Origin: Gemmobacter sp. 24YEA27
Lineage (GTDB): Bacteria; Pseudomonadota; Alphaproteobacteria; Rhodobacterales; Rhodobacteraceae
NCBI RefSeq assembly: GCF_030052995.1
Contig: NZ_JASJPW010000004.1
Location: forward strand, 124,001 to 188,000
DNA: 64,000 bases
Reading direction: 5' to 3'
The notes below the pieces were generated by a model, which saw only the letters and a list, made by a program, of their open reading frames with translations, was not told the origin of the DNA and made no database searches. Positions 36,723 to 47,986 of this stretch are shown one piece after another. The position numbers and the translations under genes are program-made. Positions within the stretch are counted from its first letter, which is position 1. Every line of letters starts with the position of its first letter.

Positions 36723-37948
36723 TCAGGCACCGTCACGACCTGGCAATCTTCTGAAATCACTCCCCGAAGGTGACTGAAACACAGAGAGACCGAACTCTGG
36801 CAGGACGCCGTAAAGGTGGTCGAAAATATCCGACTGTATGCCCTCATAGGCCACCCAGGCGATGGTGTTCGTAAAGCAATAGATCTCGATCGGCAGCCCG
36901 TCAGCCTCGGGGGAAGCTGACGCACGATCATCGTCATGTCCTGACGAAGCTGCGAATGCGCCTTGAGATAACTCTCCACATAGGCGCGGAAGGTGCCGAT
37001 ATTGGTCAGGCGGCGGCGGTTCGAGCTGACCTCATCGGGCTCAAGGACCGCGTTCCAGTCCGACAGTTCACGGGTCTTGCGCTCGATATAGCTTCTGATG
37101 GGCTTCATCTGCTGCAGTCGAAGCAACTCGTCATCCGAAAGATAGCGGATGGTATTCTGGTCAATGTTAAGTGAGCGCTTGATCCTGCGCCCGCCGGTCT
37201 CCTGCATTCCGCGCCAGTTCTTAAAGGGCTGGGTTACGAGATTCCGGATCGGAACCGTCGTGATCGTCTTATCCCAGTTCTGGACCTTTACCGTATGGAG
37301 CGCGATCTCGATCACATCGCCATCGGCATTCTGGGCCGGCATTTCCACCCAGTCACCAACCTTGACCATGTCGGTGGAGCTGATCTGAACCGATGCGACC
37401 AGCGACAGCAGCGTATCCTGAAAGACGAGGATGAGAACGGCGGTCAGCGCCCCAAGTCCGGAGAGAAGGATCAGGGGCGAGCGGTCGATGACCGCCGCAA
37501 CCATCAGGATCGCCGCAATGCCATAGACGAGAATTGTCGCAACCTGAACATAGCCCTTGATGGATCTGCCATTGCCCGCAGAACGCCGGTTCCAGATGGT
37601 GTGGAACAGCCCGAGCGCCGCCGAGATGGCCATCGCAAAAACCAGGATGTTGAATGCGTTCGCGACGTTTCGGACGATTGTGGCGATGGCAAAGGGCAAA
37701 CCCGGTACCTGCATGATGCCGGCAGAAATCACCAGGGCAGGCGCGGCATTGGCGATCCTTGCAATCACCCCGGACCGTACAACCTCGGGTCCCTGGATAT
37801 ACTGGACCCCTTCGATCAGGCGGTGAAGGAGTTTCACCAGCACCGCCTTGGTAACGATGTTCACCAGGAGTGCGGCAAGGATCAGCGCACTGAGCCAGAA
37901 TAGGTTTCGACCCAGGGTGTATCGACCGCGAAGGCCCAGAGGTTATGC
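36723..37948 (-). CDS. ybdG: YbdG-type mechanosensitive channel of the MscS family (two frame breaks)
   Basis: This is an inner-membrane channel of about 408 residues that opens under membrane tension. Corrected for frame breaks at 37906-37908 (an A/T run) and 36909-36913 (a five-base G/C run), it starts MHNLWAFAVDTPWVE and ends QSPSGSDFRRLPGRDGA. The MscS core helix and beta domain are clear: LLSGLGALTAVLILVFQDTL, MVKVGDWVEMP, VKVQNWDKTITTVPIRNLV, KNWRGMQETGGRRIKRSLNI. RLTNIGTFRAYVESYLKAH and the end PIEIYCFTNTIAWVAYEGIQ follow E. coli YbdG closely along its whole length. Confidence 0.9.
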
Positions 37949-38579
37949 ATAATCTTAGTCTCTCATCTGCCGGTTTTGCCTGCGAAAGGGTGACCCTGCC
38001 TTGTGCCCTCTCAGGCGTCTCGGGGCAATGTCACGACCGGCCAGTCTGTCGGCATCGTGATCACTATCCATGCGGGATCGTGGGCTTACGCAGAGTGAAA
38101 GGCCAGGTCCGGCCAGGAATGTATTTCACGCATTCGGGGCATTGTTGCGAAAACGGCTGTTGGCCCGAGTTGCACCTTTCCCCCTTACATCCAGGACAGG
38201 CGCTGGATCCCGGCAGTGCCGAGGCCATAGAAGCGGTACATCCGGAGCAGGTGATCACCCATGGTTCGAGAGACCCTGCGACCCGATGCCGGTCTGGACT
38301 TCGGCTGTCTGACGGTCCGGATCACGTGAGGCGATGCATTCCCGCAAACGCCTTGAGGCAGCTCACGCTTCCCGTCGCAACGTTCGCGCCACTTGGCATC
38401 CCCTGTCGGGTAAAATACTGGATGCCGCAGCATGATCGTGAGATGGCCTGCGGCAACTATGTGTTCAGCCGGATCGACGCGGCCTTGCACAAAATGGCGT
38501 CAGCCTGAAGTCATGGGGGAATGTTCCGGCGTAAGAGCCCGCAGCCCCCCGCCATCCGACCAGAACGGAGACCGACACG
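37949..38579. other. Gene-free gap containing repeat copy B
   Basis: No intact gene is supported. The gap separates ybdG and rsuA and contains the second copy of the dispersed repeat at 38137-38364. Open frames on both strands lack ribosome binding sites and homology. Confidence 0.4.
38137..38364. repeat. Dispersed 227-bp repeat, copy B
   Basis: This is the diverged partner of 25352-25578, in the same orientation. Shared blocks run from TTGCGAAAAC at the left to CTTGAGGCAG at the right. Minus-strand translations of the two copies can be aligned (for example GTAGIQR and GRRV-RT in both), but stops occur in the other frames and no family is recognised. Confidence 0.7.
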
Positions 38580-39312
38580 ATGCCGAAAGCCGTAACCGCC
38601 CGGATCGACAAATTGCTCTCCTCTATGGGCTATGGATCGCGCAGCGAGATCGGCCGGCTGGCGCGCGCCGGGCGGATCACACTGGATGGGGCAAAACCCG
38701 TCGATGTCACAAGCCGTATCACGGTTGACGCGGATCTGCCGGCACGCCTGAGTGTCGATGACGCGCCGCTTGATCCCGTGGCAGGGATGGTGATCCTTAT
38801 GAACAAGCCCGCCGGCGTGACCTGTTCGCACAGCGAAGCGGGACCCCTGGTCTACGGCCTGCTGCCGCAGCGCTGGCGGCAGCGTGATCCGGTCCTCTCG
38901 ACGGTCGGCCGGCTTGACAAAGAGACCTCTGGTCTCCTGCTCCTGACCGACGATGGCGATCTTCTGCACCGGATCATCAGCCCGCGACGCAAGGTCAGCA
39001 AGACCTATCGCGCCACCCTCGCCCGCCCGCTGAACGGCGACGAGGCAGCGCTGTTTGCCTCAGGTGACCTGATGCTGAAAGGTGAGACAAAACCGCTTGA
39101 TCCCGCGGTTCTGGAAATCCTGTCGCCGACCGAAGCCCTGCTGACGATCACGGAGGGGCGATACCATCAGGTGCGACGCATGTTCGCGCCTGCGGCAATC
39201 ATGTCGAGGCGCTGCATCGTGAGAGCCTGGGGCAGCTGCGCCTGCCGGATGATCTGGCGGCGGTTCCTGGAGGCTGCTCGGGGCGGAGGATCAGCAGCGG
39301 GTCTTTCTGTAG
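38580..39312 (+). CDS. rsuA: 16S rRNA pseudouridine synthase RsuA (two frame breaks)
   Basis: RsuA converts U516 of 16S rRNA to pseudouridine. The protein of about 243 residues has an N-terminal S4 RNA-binding domain (residues 5-55, ARIDKLLSSMGYGSR), the catalytic GRLDKETSGLLLLTDDG with the nucleophilic Asp, and KTYRATLARPLNG and EGRYHQVRRMF. After this last motif the frame changes near 39187, giving CGNHVEALHRESLGQLRLPDDL, and again near 39268, giving SWRLLGAEDQQRVFL to the stop at 39310-39312. This restores a normal RsuA C-terminus. Confidence 0.88.
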
Positions 39313-39601
39313 GATGTTCCCGGCCGGAACCGGGTCGCACAGGTTTCGACCCGGAAGTGCTTTGGCGGCCGGGCGTATTCCCATAGTCTGAAGATAAGCC
39401 CATTTCTGTGCCTGACTGCGGCACAGCGGCCTGCGCCAGGGTCAGACCGGTCACAGGGCGGGCACTCGGTCCCTGATCAACGCAATTCCAGGCAACCGGA
39501 ACCAGAAATACGCGGCGGGGCGTTGCCCCGAAGGTTTTCGCGCTTACCCAGCGGCTCCAAAGGCACTATGCACCCTCATCTTACATATCCGGGGTCCGGT
39601 C

Positions 39602-40146
39602 ATGGCGCAGAATGCCACCATCTACAAAGTCGAGCTGTCCGTGGCCGATATGGATCGCCACTATTACGAAACCCACAAGCTGACCGTTGCCAAACACCCT
39701 TCCGAGACGGATGAGCGGCTGATGGTGCGACTTCTTGCCTTCGCTCTCAATGCCGAAGCCGAGCTGGAGATGACCAGGGGCCTCTCAACGGATGACGAAC
39801 CGGACATCTGCAGAAAAGCCTGAGCGGCGATCTTGAACTATGGGTCGCACTGGGCCTGCCCAGCGAGAAGGTCATTCGCCAGTCCTGCAGCAAGTCCAAA
39901 AAGGTCACCGTCTACGCCTATGGCGGCAGGCAGGCCGAGATCTGGTGGGATAAAATCAAGGGCAGCTCCGCGCGCTTCGACAATCTCCAGGTGATCAACC
40001 TGACACAGGAAGACACGGCCGGGCTGGCGAAGGAGGCAAATCGCTCGATGAAGCTGCAGGTCAATATCCAGGATGGCGACGTGATGGTCAGCGTCGATGG
40101 CAGCGTGCTTTACCTCAGCCCGACGAAATGGAAGGCAGCGGCATAG
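39602..40146 (+). CDS. yaeQ: YaeQ family protein (one frame break)
   Basis: This 181-residue soluble protein belongs to the YaeQ family, a PD-(D/E)XK nuclease-like fold of uncertain role. The N-terminal half is diagnostic: ATIYKVELSVADMDRHYYE, then HPSETDERLMVRLLAFAL and GLSTDDEPDI. The frame changes at about 39815, where a Trp TGG codon is one G short, and then reads QKSLSGDLELWVALGLP, SEKVIRQSCSKSKKVTVYAY to the stop. The acidic residues and SDER-type motif of the nuclease-like core are retained. It stands alone. Confidence 0.88.
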
Positions 40147-40459
40147 CGGGCACCTGATCGCGATGTGACGGCCGGAAGCCCCCAATCGCTGATCCGCAAG
40201 CCCTGCACGCGCCTTTTGGGCCAGGCAGATATGCACTGACCCGAGCGGCTGCAGAACAAGCGCCGAAAATGGCGTCCGCTGTTGCAGGTGGTCGCATTTT
40301 GATCGGTCAGTCCCTCTGTGATGCCCAAAAAAGGAAGAACCCATACCTGTGGCCTGGCTGAGGCAGGACACCGGCCCATGTACCCGACGCTCCGTCACGG
40401 ACACAGGCGGCAGACAGTCCACGGAGAGGCAGCAAGGCAATCAATTCTCTGGGGGGAAC

Positions 40460-41767
40460 ATGGCTTCTCAAACTGAAACGGGCGGGCCTGGCCTGATACG
40501 GCTGGATGAGGCGCCCATGCGGCCCGTCCATATTCTTGCGGCGGCGGCGGTTCTTGGAGGCGCCGCGCTTGACGGCTATGTGCTGGGGATTGTCGGACCG
40601 GCCCTGGCTCTTGCGAAACAGGAGATGGAGCTTTCCGCCCTGGGTCAGGGCTGATCGCGGCAAGTGCCCTGATCGGCGTCTTTATCGGCGGGCTCTTCTT
40701 TGGCAACCTGGCCGACCGCTTTGGCCGCAGGCCGGTATTCTCCTGGAATCTGCTGGCTTTCGTTCTGCTCTCGGTCTTGCAGCTTTTCGTGCAGGAGGTC
40801 TGGCAGCTGGTGCTCTTGCGCCTTGCGCTTGGTCTGGCGGTCGGGGTGGAATATGCGGTCGGCACCTCGGTTCTTGCCGAATTCTCGCGCCGCAAAGGGC
40901 GGGGCGTGTTGCTGGGCAGCTTTGCCGTGGGCTGGCAGGTCGGGTTCACCATCGCCTTTGTCTATGGCAACCTGATCTATTCCGGCGACAACTGGCGGCT
41001 CTTGCTGGCAACCAGCGCGATTCCGGCGCTGCTGGTGTTTTTGCTGCGCATAGGCCTGCCGGAAACGCCGATGTGGCTGAAGGCGCGCGGCCGCGACGCC
41101 GAGGCGCAGGCTGTGGTCGAACGCCATTTCGGCAAGGGCTTTGCAATCCCTGATGTGGAGCTGAAGCTCAACCAGCCCTCGGCGCGTGAATTGCTGAAAG
41201 GGCCGAATGTCCGTCAGCATCTCTATTCCGGCCTGTTCTGGTTCTGCCAGGTGGGCCGTTCTTCGCGATCTTCACTTTTATCGGGCCGGTATTCGACTCG
41301 CTCGGGATCGAGGATCAGACCACGGTCGATATCTGGCTGAACCTTGTGCAGATTCTGGGGCGGTTTTCGGCCTTTTCCTGATCGCCTGGCTCAGCCGCCG
41401 CCATTTTGTCATTTTCACCTTCGCGGTAATGTTCGTGACGCTGCTGGCGATCGGTCTGTTCCCGCAGGCGCCGATCTGGGTGATTGTCGGCCTTTTCGCG
41501 GCCTATATGTTTGTCGCACCTGCGGCCAATAACATCCAGTATGTCTATCCCGCCGAGATTTTCGACACGCATCTGCGCTCGACCGGGGTTGGGTTCTCGG
41601 CGGCTTTCTCGCGGATCTCGGCGGCAGCGGCGGTCTATCTCCTGCCCTATGCGCTTGAGACCCTCGGCGCATCGGCAGCGCTGCTGATCATGGCGGGCCT
41701 TCCGCTTCTGGGGCTGGTGATGTCCATCCTTTGGGCCCCCGAGACCAAAAGCAAAGCCCTGCTCTGA
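40460..41767 (+). CDS. MFS transporter, metabolite/sugar porter type (three frame breaks)
   Basis: This 12-helix major facilitator importer has about 435 residues. The A-loop motif NLADRFGRRPVF follows the second helix, and the mid-loop PETPMWLKARGRDAEAQ is typical of sugar, aromatic-acid and niacin porters. Late motifs are YPAEIFDTHLRSTGVGFSAA and the tail APETKSKALL. Frame breaks at the G-runs 40648-40650, 41253-41255 and 41357-41360 each need one base. I start at the ATG at 40460 because GGGGGG precedes it and the upstream part lacks homology. Substrate unknown. Confidence 0.82.
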
Positions 41768-42193
41768 GCGCGGCATACCTTGCGGCCCGGGCAGTCCTGT
41801 CCGGGCCGGAAACCGCAAGAGTTGAGACCCCGACTGCCGGTTCAGGCCAGGCCTCCGGCTAGACCGTCTTTTGCGTCCTCCCGCCCGGGTCACGTCACCT
41901 CCGAACCGGGCCTTCCCTCTCAGGGATGCTGCCCATATCATCCTGACGAGGAACAGCATTCAGCGCTCATTGCCGTCGCGGAACAAGCACATGATGAGGC
42001 CCCCTGCGCTTTCATGGCGAACGCAATGCGCAGCCGCCAAATCCAACAGGCCATCAGTATCCTTGCGTCCCGGGCTGGCTTTTCAAGGCATTTCGGCTTA
42101 CTCCCATAGCGTGATCGTCTGTTATTATGAACCCGCTAAGGAATAGTCATGTAACTATGGCGCTGCCGGATCAGGTTGCTGGGGGAGACCAGG
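41768..42193. other. Intergenic region with a terminator-like hairpin
   Basis: CGGCCCGG (41783-41790) pairs with CCGGGCCG (41801-41808) just after the MFS stop, without a T-run. The remaining stretch shows no gene; an AT-richer patch near 42115-42160 probably holds the promoter of the hybrid kinase. Confidence 0.45.
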
Positions 42194-45100
42194 ATGAAGA
42201 CTGACAGCAAAGACTATCTCGATGTTTCGGGCCTTGTCGTCATCGTGGCGATTATGCTGATCAGCTTCATTGCCGATCTCAATATCCCGCTGGGCCATGC
42301 GGTCTGGCTGGGCTATCTTCTGGCGCTCGCGATCAGTTTCTCGCTGCGGTACCTCTGGCTGCCCTCAGCGATCGCGGTGGTCGGCATAGTGATGCTGATC
42401 CTCGGCTATGTTCTGGATGAGCGCGAAAACAACGTCGCAATCGCGCTTTCGAACCGCAGTCTTGCCTCGGCATCGCTGATATTCCTGGCCGTGGCCGGGA
42501 CTTTCATGGTGCGAAACCGCCTGCGCATCGCGGCCGAGGACTGGCGCAAGAGCATCGAGATGGCGCTGGCGAAAGCTCTCGAGGGCGATCTGAGCCGGGT
42601 GCAGATCGGCGAGAACACGCTGCGGCTGGTTGCCGGGGCGCTTGGGGCGCGGGCGGCGGTCCTGTGGGAAAAGCAGCAGGACAGCCTGATCCCGGTCGCC
42701 TCCTGGGGAACCGCCAACACGGCCGAGGCGCTGCATGAAGGCCAGCCCGGTCGCCAGGCCGGCCATCTGCGCCGGGCATTGCAGGGTAATGAAACCGTGG
42801 TGCTTAAGGCGCCGGGCGAGGCGGCGCTTGACTGGGGGTCGGGGCTGATGCGGGGCCGGTCCGCCTGTTCGGTGATCGTGCCCACCCGCGAGAATGGCGT
42901 GGTCAATGGGGTGATCGAGATCGGCCTAGACCGCGAGCCGACCGACGCGGAGCGGGAATTGATCGAAAGCCTCGGCGACAAGGCCGGGGTCGAGTTGCGC
43001 TCGGCTTTGTACCGCGAGGAGGTGCAGCAGCTGCTGGATGAGACCCGCCAGCAATCTGAGGAATTGCGCAGCCATTCCGAGCGGCTGGCCGACACCAATG
43101 CCGAACTTGAGGAACAGACCGAGGCGCTCAAGCGCAGCGAAGGGCTGCTGCGGGATCAGCAGGCGGCGCTGGAAGAACAGAACGCCCAGCTTGAGCAACA
43201 GACTGCCGAGATGGAAGAGCAGCGCGACACCCTGGCGGCGACCGGGCGCAAGCTGGCCGAACAGGCCGAGGAACTGGCCCGCGAAAGCCGCTACAAATCC
43301 GAATTCGTCGCCAATATGTCGCATGAGCTGCGCACGCCGCTGAATGCGCTTCTGATCATGGCGCGGCTGCTCAGCGAAAACCGTGGTGGCAATCTGACGG
43401 GCGAACAGGTCCGCTGGGCCGAAACGGTGGAAAGCTCGGGCAAAGATCTGCTGCGGCTGATTAATGACATCCTGGATCTGGCCCGGATCGAGGCCGGAAA
43501 GGTGGCGATCTCGCCCGAACCCAGCGATCCGCGCGAGATTGTGCAGCGCATCGCGCGCGCCTTCACCTTCGCGGCGTCGGAAAAAGGCCTGAAGTTTGAG
43601 ACCGAGATTGCCGGGGATATTCCGGGCATCATCACCGACCCCTCGCGGGTCGAGCAGATCCTGCGCAATTTCGTTGGCAATGCGCTGAAATTCACCGATC
43701 ACGGCGCGGTCACGCTGTCGCTGACGCGCGAGGGCGAGGGCGTGCGCTTCCGGGTGAAGGATACCGGTATCGGCATTGATCCCGAACAGCACAAAGCCGT
43801 GTTCGAAGCGTTCCGCCAGGCGGATGGCTCGATCTCGCGCCGCTTTGGGGGCACCGGTCTTGGCCTTGCGATCTCGCGCGATCTCGCCGATCTGCTGGAA
43901 GGGCAGATCACGCTGGAAAGCGCGCCCGGCAAGGGAAGTGTCTTCTCGCTCTCGCTGCCGAAAACCCTGAAAGAGATCGATGAACTGCCGCCGGCAGAGC
44001 TTCGGCCCGGACTGAAGCCCGCCGCCCCGCCGCGCGCCGCGGAAACGCAGCCCATGCCACTGCGCGGCCCGGGCCAGATCATCGACCTGAGTGACGATCG
44101 CGGCGAGCTGGGCGAGGATGACCGCAGCCTGCTGATCGTCGAGGACGACCCGGCCTTTGCCCGCATCCTGCTTGATCTTGCGCATGAGCGCGGCTTCCGC
44201 GCGATTGTGGTCAGCAGCGCCGATGATGCGGTGCGGGCCGCGCAGACCTATCTGCCCGTGGGTGTGATCCTCGATATGGGCCTGCCCGATCATTCCGGCC
44301 TGACTGTGCTGGACCGCCTGAAGCGCGCGCCCGCCACCCGGCATATTCCGGTCCATGTCGTCTCAGCCGCAGATCACACCCGTGATGCCATGGCGAAGGG
44401 CGCGGTGAATTACCTGATGAAGCCGGTGGCGCGCGAATCCCTGATCGAGGCGCTCGACAGTATCGAATTCCAGGCCAACAGCCGGATCCGCCGCCTGCTG
44501 GTGGTCGAGGATGATCCGGCGCAGCTGTCGGGGATCAAGGCGCTTCTCGGCTCGGACGCGGTCGAGGTCACCGGTGCCGCGACAACAGCTGCCGCGCTGA
44601 CCGCCTGCCGCAACAAGACCTTCGACTGTATCGTGCTGGATATGAACCTGCCCGACGGGACGGGGTTCGATCTTCTCGAACAGCTCAGCCAGGACGAGAC
44701 CGCCTCTTTCCCGCCGGTGATCGTCTATACGGCACGCGCGCTTTCCGAAGCCGAGGAGCAGCGCCTGCGCCGCCATTCGCAATCGATCATCGTCAAAGGC
44801 GCAAAATCGCCCGAGAGGCTGATCGATGAGGTGACGCTGTTCCTGCATCAGGTGGTCTCGGATCTGCCGCAGCGTCAGCGCGAAATGCTGGCAGCCTCGC
44901 TGAACCGCGATTCGGAACTGGACGGGCGCCGCATCCTCGTGGTCGAGGATGATGTCCGCAATATCTACGCCCTGACCGGGGTGCTGGAGCCGCATGGCGT
45001 CGATATCCGCATCGCCCGCAATGGCCGCGAGGCGCTGGATATGCTGGGCCGGGTGACGGATGGCGCCGAGCCTCCGGTCGATCTGGTGCTGATGGATGTG

Positions 45101-45307
45101 ATGATGCCCGAGATGGACGGGCTGACCGCGACCAAAGAGATCCGGCGCATTTCGAAATGGCGGGCCCTGCCGATCATCATGCTGACGGCGAAAGCCATGG
45201 CCGATGATCAGGCAAAATGCCTCGCCGCCGGGGCGAATGACTATCTCGCCAAACCGCTGGATGTTGACAAACTTCTGTCGCTGATAAGGGTCTGGATGCC
45301 GAAATGA
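42194..45307 (+). CDS. Hybrid sensor histidine kinase with three receiver domains
   Basis: This is a 1037-residue membrane kinase. It has four N-terminal hydrophobic helices (up to about residue 110), a GAF-like domain (about 125-265), a long coiled coil rich in Glu and Gln (about 270-370), HisKA with SEFVANMSHELRTPLNALL in overlapping pieces around residue 380, and a HATPase_c domain (FVGNALKFTDHGAV, DTGIGI, RFGGTGLGLAISRDL). Three receivers follow at about 645-760, 770-890 and 920-1035 (LLIVEDDPAF, LLVVEDDPAQ, ILVVEDDVRN). The start at 42194 has GGGGGAG upstream. It overlaps the cheR gene by four bases. The layout resembles multi-receiver relay kinases of Alphaproteobacteria. Confidence 0.92.
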   Translation: MKTDSKDYLDVSGLVVIVAIMLISFIADLNIPLGHAVWLGYLLALAISFSLRYLWLPSAIAVVGIVMLILGYVLDERENNVAIALSNRSLASASLIFLAVAGTFMVRNRLRIAAEDWRKSIEMALAKALEGDLSRVQIGENTLRLVAGALGARAAVLWEKQQDSLIPVASWGTANTAEALHEGQPGRQAGHLRRALQGNETVVLKAPGEAALDWGSGLMRGRSACSVIVPTRENGVVNGVIEIGLDREPTDAERELIESLGDKAGVELRSALYREEVQQLLDETRQQSEELRSHSERLADTNAELEEQTEALKRSEGLLRDQQAALEEQNAQLEQQTAEMEEQRDTLAATGRKLAEQAEELARESRYKSEFVANMSHELRTPLNALLIMARLLSENRGGNLTGEQVRWAETVESSGKDLLRLINDILDLARIEAGKVAISPEPSDPREIVQRIARAFTFAASEKGLKFETEIAGDIPGIITDPSRVEQILRNFVGNALKFTDHGAVTLSLTREGEGVRFRVKDTGIGIDPEQHKAVFEAFRQADGSISRRFGGTGLGLAISRDLADLLEGQITLESAPGKGSVFSLSLPKTLKEIDELPPAELRPGLKPAAPPRAAETQPMPLRGPGQIIDLSDDRGELGEDDRSLLIVEDDPAFARILLDLAHERGFRAIVVSSADDAVRAAQTYLPVGVILDMGLPDHSGLTVLDRLKRAPATRHIPVHVVSAADHTRDAMAKGAVNYLMKPVARESLIEALDSIEFQANSRIRRLLVVEDDPAQLSGIKALLGSDAVEVTGAATTAAALTACRNKTFDCIVLDMNLPDGTGFDLLEQLSQDETASFPPVIVYTARALSEAEEQRLRRHSQSIIVKGAKSPERLIDEVTLFLHQVVSDLPQRQREMLAASLNRDSELDGRRILVVEDDVRNIYALTGVLEPHGVDIRIARNGREALDMLGRVTDGAEPPVDLVLMDVMMPEMDGLTATKEIRRISKWRALPIIMLTAKAMADDQAKCLAAGANDYLAKPLDVDKLLSLIRVWMPK

Positions 45308-46166
45308 CGACCCCGGTTTCCGTCAGCGATAAGATCAACGATATTGAAACGGATCTGTTTCTCGAGGCGCTCCGGCGGCGCTATCACTATGATTTCAGCG
45401 CTTACGCCCGTTCATCGCTTGTGCGGCGGGTGGAGGTGGCGCGGACCCGTCTCGGCTGCGACAGCATTTCGGGGATGCAGGCGCGGGTGCTGCGCGAGCC
45501 GGAGCTTTTGCATGACGTGATTGACGCCATGACCGTCCAGGTCAGCGATCTGTTCCGCGATCCGGGCTATTACCTGGCCCTGCGCCAGAAGGTTATCCCG
45601 CATCTGCAGACTTTCCCTCGCTGAAGGTCTGGGTGCCGGGCTGCGCCAATGGCGAGGAGCTTTATTCTCTGGCCATTCTCTTTGCCGAAGAGGGCCTGCT
45701 GGATCGCACCATGTTCTACGCGACCGAAATCAACCGCCGCGCGCTCAGCAAGGCCTCGGCGGGGATCTATGAAACCGGGCGCGTTCAAAAATTCAGCGAG
45801 AATTATCGCGCGGCTGGCGGCAAGACGACGCTGTCAGATTATTACACCGCAGCCTATCGCGGCGCGGCATTCCACCGCCATCTGCGCCAGCGCACGCTGT
45901 TTTCCGAACATGACCTCGCGACCGATCAGGTGTTTTCCGAAATGCATCTGATCTCGTGCCGCAATGTGCTGATCTATTTCGACGAAACCCTCCAGAACCG
46001 CGCTCTGGGGCTCTTCGCTGAATCGCTGGTGCGTGGTGGCTTCCTTGGCCTTGGCTCGCATGAGACATTGCGGTTCTCTAAGATCAAACCTGCTTTCAGC
46101 GCCCATGACGAGGGTGAGCGCATCTGGCGCCGCACGAATATCGAAAAGATTGAAAATGCCCAATAA
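45304..46166 (+). CDS. CheR-type protein-glutamate methyltransferase (one frame break)
   Basis: This SAM-dependent methyltransferase of about 287 residues resembles CheR. The N-terminal helical part has LRRRYHYDFSAYARSSLVRRV. After a one-base shortage at 45615-45617 it continues VWVPGCANGEELYSLAI (SAM-binding loop), FYATEINRRALSKASAGIY, FSEMHLISCRNVLIYFD and SHETLRFS. The order matches CheR through its end. No chemoreceptor or CheB is nearby; it sits between two kinases, overlapping the first by four bases and the next by 11. It may methylate a component of this signalling cluster, or act as a non-methylating adaptor. Confidence 0.88.
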
Positions 46167-47986
46167 AGCCATCCGTTTCCTGCTGGTTGACGATCTCCCG
46201 AGAATCTGCTCGCGCTGGAGACGTTGCTGCGCCGCGACGGGCTGGAGATCCACCAGGCGCGCTCGGCCACCGAAGCGCTGGAGCTGATGCTGCATTATGA
46301 CTTCCGTCTGGCCTTTGTAGATGTCCAGATGCCCGGCACCAATGGCTACGAACTGGCCGAACTGATGCGCGGCAGCGCGCGGACGCGAGAGATCCCGATC
46401 ATCTTCGTCACCGCAGCCGATCACAATGAGATCCGTCACTTCCAGGGCTATGAGGCCGGCGGGATTGATTATATTTACAAGCCGATTGACCCGATCATCC
46501 TGCGCTCGAAAGCCGAGGTTTTCTACCGGCTGGCCCAACAGACCATCAACCTCGAGCATCAGCGCGACGAGCTGCGCGAAAGCGCCCAGGCGCGCGATCT
46601 CGCGATTGCCACGCTGCGGGCCCATGCCGACAACTCCCCGCTTGGGGTGATCGAATGCGATGCCAGCCTCAACCTTCTTGGCTGGTCGGGCGGTGCCGAA
46701 CGGATCTTCGGCATCGGTGCGGGCCGGGTGCTGGGTGGCAATCTGGGCGAGGCCGGCTGTTTCCGGCCCGAGACGCTGGCGCAGTTCCAGGACTGGATCG
46801 CAGGCGCCGGCACGGTTGCCCGACACAGTGCCGAGGCCGTCGCCACCGGCGCGAAAGGCGAGATCAATTGCGAAATCTATGGTTCGGTGGTGATCGACCC
46901 GGCAACCGGCCGCCCTTCGCTTTCCCTGCAGGTGCTCGAGACAACCGAGCGTCATCAATCCGAAAAAGTGCGAGCCCTTCTGGTCGGAGAGCTGAACCAC
47001 CGGATCAAGAACACGCTGGCCAATGTGCAGGCGATCATGCGGCAGACGCTGCGCACCTCGACCACCCTGCCAGAGTTCAATCTGCGGTTTTCAGGCCGGC
47101 TTCAGGCGCTGGCACGCGCACATTCCATTCTGTCAGATGTCACCTGGTCCAAAGCGTCACTGGGCCAGCTGGTAAGGGATCAGATCGAAGCCGGCACCCT
47201 CGATCGCGATTTCATCGATGTCAGCGGGCCCGATGTGGCCCTGTCGCCGGAAGTGACACTGCGCCTCGCGCTGATCCTGCATGAGCTGGGGACCAATGCC
47301 GCAAAATATGGCGCCCTGTCGCAGGCTTCAGGTCGGGCCCTGGGGCGGGTGATCCTGTCCTGGACCATTGACGCCGAAGGGCTGAGCCTGACCTGGCAGG
47401 AAACCGGCGGGCCCCGGTCAGCACACCCACACGGCGTGGCTTCGGCTCCGATCTGATCCATAACGGCGTCGGCGATGGCCGGGTCGAGGTTAACTGGAAC
47501 AGGGCCGGGGTGATCTGGCGGATCATGATCCATTCCGGCTTTGGCCTTGACGGCGCGCAGCGCAGTTCTGAGACCAGGGCTGCCCGGCCGGGCGTGCCGC
47601 AGCGCGATGGCATCAAAGACAGCCGGGTCCTGCTGGTCGAGGATGAGCCGCTGATCTCGATGGAGCTTTCCGACGTGCTTGAGGATGCCGGTGCCCGGGT
47701 CGTGAAGATTGCGGCCAGTCTTGACGAGGCGATAGTCGCGGCGCGCACGCTGGATTTCGACTTCGCGCTGCTGGATGGCAATCTGCGCGGCGCGCCGGTG
47801 GATGTGGTTGCCCATACATTGCGGCTGCGCGGCGTGCCGTTCTGTTTCATCAGCGGCTACAGCCGGGATCAACTGCCGCGTGACTTTCAGGACGCCCCCT
47901 TGCTGACCAAGCCGGTGGATCAGGACAAGCTGCTGGAGGTCGTGCTTAAATTGCAGACCGGCGAAAACAGGCGCGCTACGGGCTGA
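46156..47986 (+). CDS. REC-PAS-HWE kinase-REC hybrid protein (two frame breaks)
   Basis: This soluble signalling protein is about 610 residues long. It opens with a receiver (FLLVDDLPENLLAL after restoring one C at 46197-46199; phospho-Asp in LAFVDVQMPGTNGYEL). A short coiled coil and a PAS domain (DNSPLGVIECDASLNLLGW) follow, then an HWE/HisKA_2 kinase (LLVGELNHRIKNTLANVQAIM, LILHELGTNAAKYGAL). A second restoration at 47412-47415 gives RRGFGSDLIHNGV and runs into a C-terminal receiver (VLLVEDEPLISMELSDVL, FALLDGNLRG). The start overlaps cheR. It has no membrane part and may receive phosphate from the upstream hybrid kinase. Confidence 0.85.

Noticed and set aside
42926..44356. 476-codon minus-strand open frame
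   Set aside because: Antisense to the hybrid kinase, no recognisable domain.
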